This document shows, piece by piece, positions 61,701-64,000 of a stretch of 64,000 bases of DNA. The stretch is from Muricea muricata (lineage: Eukaryota; Cnidaria; Anthozoa; Malacalcyonacea; Plexauridae). A model generated the notes under the pieces. The model was given only the letters and a program-made list of their open reading frames with translations. It was not told the DNA's origin and did not search any database. Numbering within the stretch: the stretch's first letter is position 1; every line of letters starts with the position of its first letter. The DNA lies in the NCBI GenBank assembly GCA_963855995.1, contig OY979725.1, positions 7,574,118 through 7,638,117 of the forward strand, in the 5' to 3' direction. The position numbers were made by a program, and so were the translations under genes.

Positions 61701-64000
61701 AGCCCGCAAAACATCATTTAAAGCTCAAAAACGTATCCGTTATTGATTTAGACCGCTTTTTTGCTATCAAATTGCTTCCAGAACGCTTAAAACGCGATTT
61801 TGATGATTCTGAGATAACTTTTTTTACTTGCAAAGAAAGTTTTAGGTTTTTCATTCCAGCATGTTTTTTTCGCTCATTTCGATAGTTAGAGGACCGCAAA
61901 CATGATTTCCGACTAGGCAAGATAAGAAATTTTTATTTAGAAGGTGTCTTTTAGTCTTGAGTTTAGCCCTCAAAACATCATTTTAAGCTCTAATACGTTG
62001 CCGTTATTGATTTAGACAGCTTTTTTGCTATCAAATTCTTCCAGAACGCTTAAAACGCGATTTTGATGATTCTGAGATAACTTTTTTTACTTGCAAAGAA
62101 AGTTTTAGGTTTTTCATTCCAGCATGTTTTTTTCGCTCATTTCGATAGTTAGAGGACCGCAAACATGATTTCCGACTAGGCAAGATAAGAAATTTTTATT
62201 TAGAAGGTGTCTTTTAGTCTTGAGTTTAGCCCTCAAAATATCATTTTAAGCTCTAATACGTTGCCGTTATTGATTTAGACAGCTTTTTGGCACTCAAATC
62301 GCTTGCAGAACGCTTAAAACGCGATTTTGATGACTCTGAGATCATTTTTTTCACTTGTAAAGAAAGTTTTATGTTTTTCATTTCAGCATGTTTTTTCGCT
62401 CATTTCGATAGTTAAAGCACCGCAAACATGATTTCCGACTTGGTAAGATGTGAAATTTCGATTTAGAAGGTGTCCCTTTACCCTTGAGTTTAGCCTTCAA
62501 AACATCATTTTAAGCTCTAAAACGAAGCCGTTATTGATTTAGGCAACTTTTTTGCGCTCAAATCGCTTCCAGAACGCCTAAAAAGCGATTTTGATGATTC
62601 TGAGATAATTTTTTTTCACTTCAAAGAATGTTTTTCCTTTTTCATTCAACATTTTATTTCGCTAATTTCAACAGTTAGAGCACCGCAAACATGATTTTCG
62701 TCTAGGTAAGATCAGAAATTTCGATTTAGAAGGTGCTTTTAGTCTTGAGTTTAGCCCTCAAAACATCATTTTAAGCTCTAAAACGATACCGTTATTGATT
62801 TAAACAGCTTTTTTGCGCTCAAATCGCTTCCAGAACGCTTAAAACGCGATTTTGATGATTCTGAGATCATTTTTTTCTTTTACAAAGAAAGTTTTAGGTT
62901 TTTTATTCCAGCACGTTATTTCACTCATTTCGATAGTTAGAGCACCGCAAACATGATTCCCGTCTTGGTAAGATCAGAAATTTTGATTTAGAAGGTGTCT
63001 TTTAGTCTTGAGTTCAGCCCTCAAAACATCATTTTAAGCTCTAAAACGATGCCGTTATTGATTTAGGCAGCTTTTTTGCTATCAAATGTCTTCCAGAACG
63101 CTTAAAACGCGATTTTGATGATTCTGAGATCATTTTTTTTCACTTGTAAAGAAAGTTTTAGGTTTTTCATTCCAGCATGTTGTTTCGCTCATTACGAAAA
63201 TTAGGGCACCGCAAACATGATTCCCGACTTGGTAAGATCAAAAATTTCGATTTAGAAGGTGTCTTTTAGTCTTGAGTTTAGCCCTCAAAGCATCATTTTA
63301 AGCTCTAAAACGTTGCCGTTATTGATTTAGACAGCTTTTTTGCGCTCAAATCGCTTTCAGAACGCTTAAAACGCGATTTTGATGATTCTGAGATAACTTT
63401 TGTTTACTTGCAAAGAAAGTTTTAGGTTTTTTATTCCAGCACGTTATTTCACTCATTTCGATAGTTAGAGCACCGCAAACATGATTCCCGACTTGGTAAG
63501 ATCAGAAATTTCGTTTTAGAAGGTGTCCTTTAGCCTTGAGTTTAGCCTTCAAAACATCATTTTAAGCTCTAAAACGATGCCGTTATTTATTTGGACAACT
63601 TTTTTGCTATCAAATTTCTTCCAGAACGCTTAAAACGCGATTTTGATCATTCTAAGATAACTTTTTTTACTTGCAAAGAAAGTTTTAGGTTTTTCATTCC
63701 AGCATGTCGTTTCGCTTATTTCGATAGTTAGGGCACCGCAAACATGATTCCCGACTTGGTAAGATCAAAAATTTCGATTTAGAAGGTGTCTTTTAGTCTT
63801 GAGTTTAGCCCTGAAAAAACCATTTTAAGCTCTAAAACGATGCCGTTATTGATTTAGAAAGCTTTTTTGCTATCAAATTGCTTCCAGAACGCTTAAAACG
63901 CAATTTTGATGATTCTGAGATAACTTTTTTTACTTGCAAAGAAAGTTTTAGGTTTTTCATTCCAGCATGTTTTTTTCGCTCATTTCGACGGTTAGAGCAC

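Larger units (their letters stand above)
26704..64000 (+). repeat. 263-bp satellite, right array (about 142 monomers), continues beyond the window
   Basis: Uninterrupted head-to-tail monomers in the same orientation as the left part, with no mobile-element insertion in 37 kb. Extra subfamilies are common here: one marked by aatgttttagctttttcatt, attttatttc and ggtgctttta; one lacking gtta (cgatagagcaccgc) with taagatgtgaaatttcg and gtcctttagcc; one with caaatgtcttccag; and one with atttggacagc and catgtcgtttcg. The array ends mid-monomer at the window edge. Confidence 0.96.

Overview
This is eukaryotic, non-coding, repeat-dominated DNA. There are no bacterial-type genes or operons, no recognisable RNA genes and no intact host gene. 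Three things suggest an invertebrate animal, most likely a cnidarian such as a coral or sea anemone: a decayed copy of the P2X7-intracellular-domain-like family that is greatly expanded in cnidarians, a CR1/L2/jockey-type LINE fragment, and short elements resembling common cnidarian repeats. The assignment rests on recognition only; no search was possible.

Layout. Positions 1-3660 are ordinary flanking DNA holding a P2X7-domain pseudogene (minus strand, about 361-1083), a four-copy 25-bp minisatellite (1368-1466) and a short hairpin repeat (2362-2426). From about 3661 to the end, the window is one head-to-tail satellite array of about 263-bp monomers, roughly 210 copies, all in the same orientation and running off the right edge. 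Three mobile elements interrupt it, all in the left half: a 1.95-kb near-perfect palindromic (foldback) element (4187-6131), a 5'-truncated LINE with an uninterrupted reverse-transcriptase reading frame (7223-8760), and a 1.19-kb non-autonomous DNA transposon with 23-bp inverted ends (25516-26703). In each case the satellite resumes at the base where it stopped, apart from a short target duplication, so the elements inserted into an existing array.

The satellite is organised at several scales: monomer subfamilies, dimers of about 526 bp, a trimer of about 789 bp, and multi-monomer blocks. Two blocks are tandemly duplicated with no difference I could find: a 15-monomer unit of 3953 bp (27071-34976) and a 13-monomer unit of 3420 bp (43004-49843). 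Other blocks recur at spacings of 10, 12, 22, 24 and 38 monomers. The roughly 60-codon open frames that recur across the array are by-products of the monomer sequence, not genes.

No genes work together here. The interest lies in satellite evolution, the foldback element and the transposon insertions.
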